This document shows positions 6,386-6,544 of a stretch of 6,544 bases of DNA, in pieces (position 1 is the first letter of the stretch; each line of letters starts with the position of its first letter). The DNA is from a bacterium (GTDB lineage: Bacteria > B130-G9): positions 1 to 6,544 of the forward strand of contig DATLAJ010000013.1 of the NCBI GenBank assembly GCA_035527515.1. The letters are read 5' to 3'. The notes beneath the pieces are model-generated. The model saw nothing but the letters and a program-made list of their open reading frames with translations. It made no database searches and had not been told where the DNA came from. The position numbers were made by a program, and so were the translations under genes.

Positions 6386-6544
6386 TCACGCATCAGAGGA
6401 GAGATTTGTCGTCCCCTCGCGATCGCATAGCAGGGTCTGCAGAGGCAAATCGACATTGACGTGTTCTGGTGGGATACCCTCTTGGCGGGCAAGGCGCGCC
6501 AGCAACCCGATAACCTCGGCCAATGAAGCAGCCTTTTCCTGCCT
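6386..6544 (-). CDS. 3' end of an unidentified gene, cut by the window edge
   Basis: An open frame enters from the right edge and stops at TGA 6386-6388, giving 52 residues. It contains a plausible amphipathic helix (LAEVIGLLARLARQEG) followed by IPPEHVNVDLPLQTLL and a polar end. Residue composition and codon choice look like real coding sequence, but I do not recognise the family. It is in a different frame from the recombinase fragment, 11 bases upstream of that fragment's first ATG. It could be the true end of a neighbouring gene or a joined remnant produced by the event that truncated the recombinase. Confidence 0.45.
   Translation of the reverse strand, partial: RQEKAASLAEVIGLLARLARQEGIPPEHVNVDLPLQTLLCDREGTTNLSSDA

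Noticed and set aside
1-6544. CRISPR array, tRNA or rRNA gene
   Set aside because: I saw no regularly spaced direct repeats and no tRNA or rRNA signature on either strand.

Overview
The window looks like an accessory region of an alphaproteobacterium, most plausibly Rhizobiales. The support is indirect: moderately high GC by eye (not counted), a large-serine-recombinase tail of the kind common in rhizobial accessory DNA, and the style of the ATP-grasp proteins. I cannot name the species. Every gene I can support lies on the minus strand, so biological order runs from high to low coordinates.

Right end (about 5565-6544): the far right holds the 3' end of an unidentified reading frame (6386-6544), which runs off the window. 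Next comes a fragment of a large serine recombinase (5565-6374). It keeps the zinc-ribbon and coiled-coil C-terminal half but has lost the catalytic resolvase domain. The gap 5361-5564 has no convincing gene but contains inverted repeats and must hold the leader of the next gene.

Main block (15-5360): four genes read in one direction, tightly packed (15-bp gap, 61-bp gap, 4-base overlap), and all four encode ATP-grasp fold proteins from three families. In order they are: a sugar-transfer-associated ATP-grasp protein (4209-5360), a TupA-like ATP-grasp protein (3294-4193), a divergent CphA-like ATP-grasp protein with a degenerate acylphosphatase-like tail (1976-3232), and a longer CphA-like ATP-grasp protein with an intact-looking acylphosphatase domain (15-1979). 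The last two are paralogs. The longer one keeps the catalytic residues of both domains, while the shorter one has lost several in each.

Interpretation (inference): ATP-grasp enzymes of these families join a carboxylate to an amine through an acyl-phosphate. The first two families are usually found in surface-polysaccharide gene clusters, and the last two resemble the ligase half of cyanophycin synthetase. A working model is that the block encodes a multi-ligase pathway that builds a short peptide or amino-acid conjugate and attaches it to a glycan or small molecule, with an active/pseudoenzyme ligase pair at its end. No glycosyltransferase, transporter, protease or regulator is visible here, so the substrate cannot be named. 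The cluster may continue beyond the left edge.
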